The position numbers and the translations under genes were made by a program. Shown one piece after another: positions 4,276 to 5,658 of a stretch of 5,658 nt of DNA. The stretch covers positions 1-5,658 of the forward strand of contig JANXWU010000388.1 in assembly GCA_025350985.1 (NCBI GenBank). The letters run 5' to 3'. The notes beneath the pieces were generated by a model. It was not told the DNA's origin. It was given only the letters and a program-made list of their open reading frames with translations, and ran no database searches. Source of the DNA: Spartobacteria bacterium (lineage in GTDB: Bacteria; Verrucomicrobiota; Verrucomicrobiia; Chthoniobacterales; Chthoniobacteraceae). Within the stretch, counting starts at the first letter, position 1, and the number at the start of each line of letters is the position of its first letter.

Positions 4276-5658
4276 CTACTTAGCGAGCCGCAGCATCAGG
4301 TCTTTCGTTTCGACCGTCGTCCCGACCTTGACTAAAATCTCCGCGACCGTCCCTTCGGTTTGCGCCGTCACGGTCGTGTACATTTTCATCGCTTCGAGCG
4401 TGAGCAGCGTGTCGCCGGCTTTCACCTGATGGCCGACGCTGACCGCGACCGTCGCGACCATGCCCGGCATCGGCGCGCCGACTTGCAGTGGATCCGCCGG
4501 GTCGGCTTTCGCGCGCGCGACGACTTCTTTCGCCCGGCTTTTGTCCGCGACCTGAATGTGGCGCGGGTAACCGTTGAGTTCGAAAATCGCCGTGCGCTGG
4601 CCTTGCGCGTCGGCTTCGGTCAGGTCGAGCAGCCGCACGAAGAGCGTCTTGCCCGCTTCGAGTCGAACGCTGATTTCCTCCTTCGGTTTGAGTCCGTAGA
4701 AAAAGGTCGCGGTCGGCAACTGCCCCACGTCGCCGTGAGCTTTGCGCGCTTTGACAAATTCCGCGAAGACCTGCGGATACATCAGGTGCGAGTAAAGATC
4801 GTCGTCGGTGGCCTTGTCCCCGAGTTTTTTGGTCAGCTCCGCGCGCGTCGCTTCGAGATCGACTTTCTCCGCGCGCTCGCCGGGCCGTCCCGTGAACGGT
4901 TTCTTTTTCCCGAGCACGATCTTTTGCACGTCCGCCGGCCATCCGCCCATCGGCTGTCCCAGTCCGCCCGCGAGCATGTCGATCACGCTCTCCGGGAAGG
5001 CCGTGTTCGGCGGCAGCGTGTCGAGATAACTGCGCGCGTCGCCCGGCTTCACGCCGCGCGCGATGAGGAACATCGTCATGTCGCCGACGACTTTGCTCGA
5101 CGGCGTGACCTTCACGATGTCGCCGAAGAGCTGATTGACCTCAGCATACATGCGCGCGATTTCCGGCCAGTGGTGCGCGATGCCCATGCCCGCCGCCTGT
5201 TCCTTGAGATTCGTGTATTGGCCGCCGGGCATTTCGTGGAGATAAACTTCCGCCGTGCCGTACGGCTCCGCGGTGTCGAACGGCTGGTAATATTTCCGTA
5301 CCGCCGCCCAGTAATCGCTAAATTCATTGAGCGCTTCGACGTCGAGCCCGGTGTCCCGCGGCGTGTGCTCGAGCGCCGCGACGATGCTGTTTAAATTTGG
5401 CTGGCTCGTGCAACCGGACATCGACGCAAGCGCCGCATCCGCGATGTCCACCCCGGACTCGGCCGCCTGCAAAATGCTCGCCGCGTTGATGCCGCTCGTA
5501 TCGTGCGTGTGGAAGTGAATCGGGATGCCGATTTCATCCTTGAGCGCCTTCACAAGCGCGCTCGCAGCATACGGGCGGCAAAGCCCAGCCATGTCTTTAA
5601 TCGCGAGCATGTGCGCGCCCATGCGCTCCAGCTCCTTCGCGAGCGAGATGTAGTATTT
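4276..5658 (-). CDS. pyc: Pyruvate carboxylase, C-terminal 460 residues (5' part outside window)
   Basis: Pyruvate carboxylase makes oxaloacetate from pyruvate, bicarbonate and ATP to refill the TCA cycle. The visible part starts in the carboxyltransferase barrel with KYYISLAKELERMGAH. LAIKDMAGL follows (fragment residues 18-26), with the lysine expected to be carbamylated (21), then HFHTHDTSG (48-56) with metal-ligand histidines 50 and 52. MSGCTSQPNLNS, HEMPGGQYTNL and KVTPSSKVVGD (183-193) come next. FPESVIDMLAG and GLGQPMGGWP introduce the conserved PYC/OADA region, which continues to FELNGYPRHIQV (359-370). The biotin carrier domain spans about 390-460, with biotin-accepting K425 in EAMKM (codon 4386-4384). 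The order and the LGQPMGGWP block favour single-chain pyruvate carboxylase over an oxaloacetate decarboxylase alpha subunit. Since the biotin carboxylase half is not visible, a two-subunit form cannot be fully excluded. The frame is open to the window edge, so the internal ATG at 5622 is not the start. Confidence 0.93.
   Translation of the reverse strand, partial: KYYISLAKELERMGAHMLAIKDMAGLCRPYAASALVKALKDEIGIPIHFHTHDTSGINAASILQAAESGVDIADAALASMSGCTSQPNLNSIVAALEHTPRDTGLDVEALNEFSDYWAAVRKYYQPFDTAEPYGTAEVYLHEMPGGQYTNLKEQAAGMGIAHHWPEIARMYAEVNQLFGDIVKVTPSSKVVGDMTMFLIARGVKPGDARSYLDTLPPNTAFPESVIDMLAGGLGQPMGGWPADVQKIVLGKKKPFTGRPGERAEKVDLEATRAELTKKLGDKATDDDLYSHLMYPQVFAEFVKARKAHGDVGQLPTATFFYGLKPKEEISVRLEAGKTLFVRLLDLTEADAQGQRTAIFELNGYPRHIQVADKSRAKEVVARAKADPADPLQVGAPMPGMVATVAVSVGHQVKAGDTLLTLEAMKMYTTVTAQTEGTVAEILVKVGTTVETKDLMLRLAK

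Noticed and set aside
4248..4281. Shared terminator between the convergent 71-aa gene and pyc
   Set aside because: Only a 5-bp AAGTA/TACTT pairing with a long loop is visible, with no GC-rich stem or T tract.
4360..5394. 344-codon open frame on the plus strand
   Set aside because: It is antisense to the clear pyruvate carboxylase gene and has the same Arg-rich, motif-free shadow composition.

Overview
The window is an ordinary-looking stretch of chromosome from a moderately GC-rich bacterium. It holds eight gene calls, six of them complete, apart from the two that run off the ends. Most start codons have no Shine-Dalgarno sequence in front of them. That, together with the protein styles (a Verrucomicrobia/Planctomycetes-type Gfo/Idh oxidoreductase and an 82-residue 'PFxPFTIxLADGR' protein), suggests the PVC group, most likely Verrucomicrobiota. 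This placement is inferred from pattern memory, not from a search. I see no phage, IS, CRISPR, tRNA or rRNA signal.

Left block, minus strand (1-1518): a Gfo/Idh/MocA-family NAD(P)-dependent oxidoreductase, then 3 bp later a 70-residue two-helix membrane protein, then 31 bp later the start of apt (adenine phosphoribosyltransferase), cut by the window edge. The spacing suggests one transcription unit. A 124-bp intergenic region separates it from the divergent ilv genes.

Central block, plus strand (1643-3525): ilvN (acetolactate synthase regulatory subunit), an 82-residue conserved-type protein of unknown function, and ilvC (class I ketol-acid reductoisomerase). These belong to branched-chain amino acid synthesis. 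The catalytic subunit gene ilvB is not next to ilvN in this window. A plausible sigma-70-like promoter lies just before ilvC, so ilvC may be transcribed separately as well as by read-through.

Right block (3526-5658): an imperfect, modular inverted repeat fills the whole ilvC-crcB gap and runs into the crcB start codon. It is followed by crcB (fluoride channel) and a 71-residue two-helix membrane protein. Converging on these from the right, with a 22-bp gap, is the C-terminal part of pyc (pyruvate carboxylase): the rest of the carboxyltransferase domain, the conserved PYC/OADA region and the biotin carrier domain. Pyruvate carboxylase and acetolactate synthase both use pyruvate, but the genes are separated by crcB and lie on opposite strands, so a functional link is not supported.

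I did not find a convincing new system. The items most worth a second look are the inverted repeat abutting crcB, the small protein embedded in the ilv cluster, the near absence of Shine-Dalgarno sites, and a few residue substitutions at functional positions (IlvC cofactor loop, Gfo/Idh catalytic motif, biotin site).
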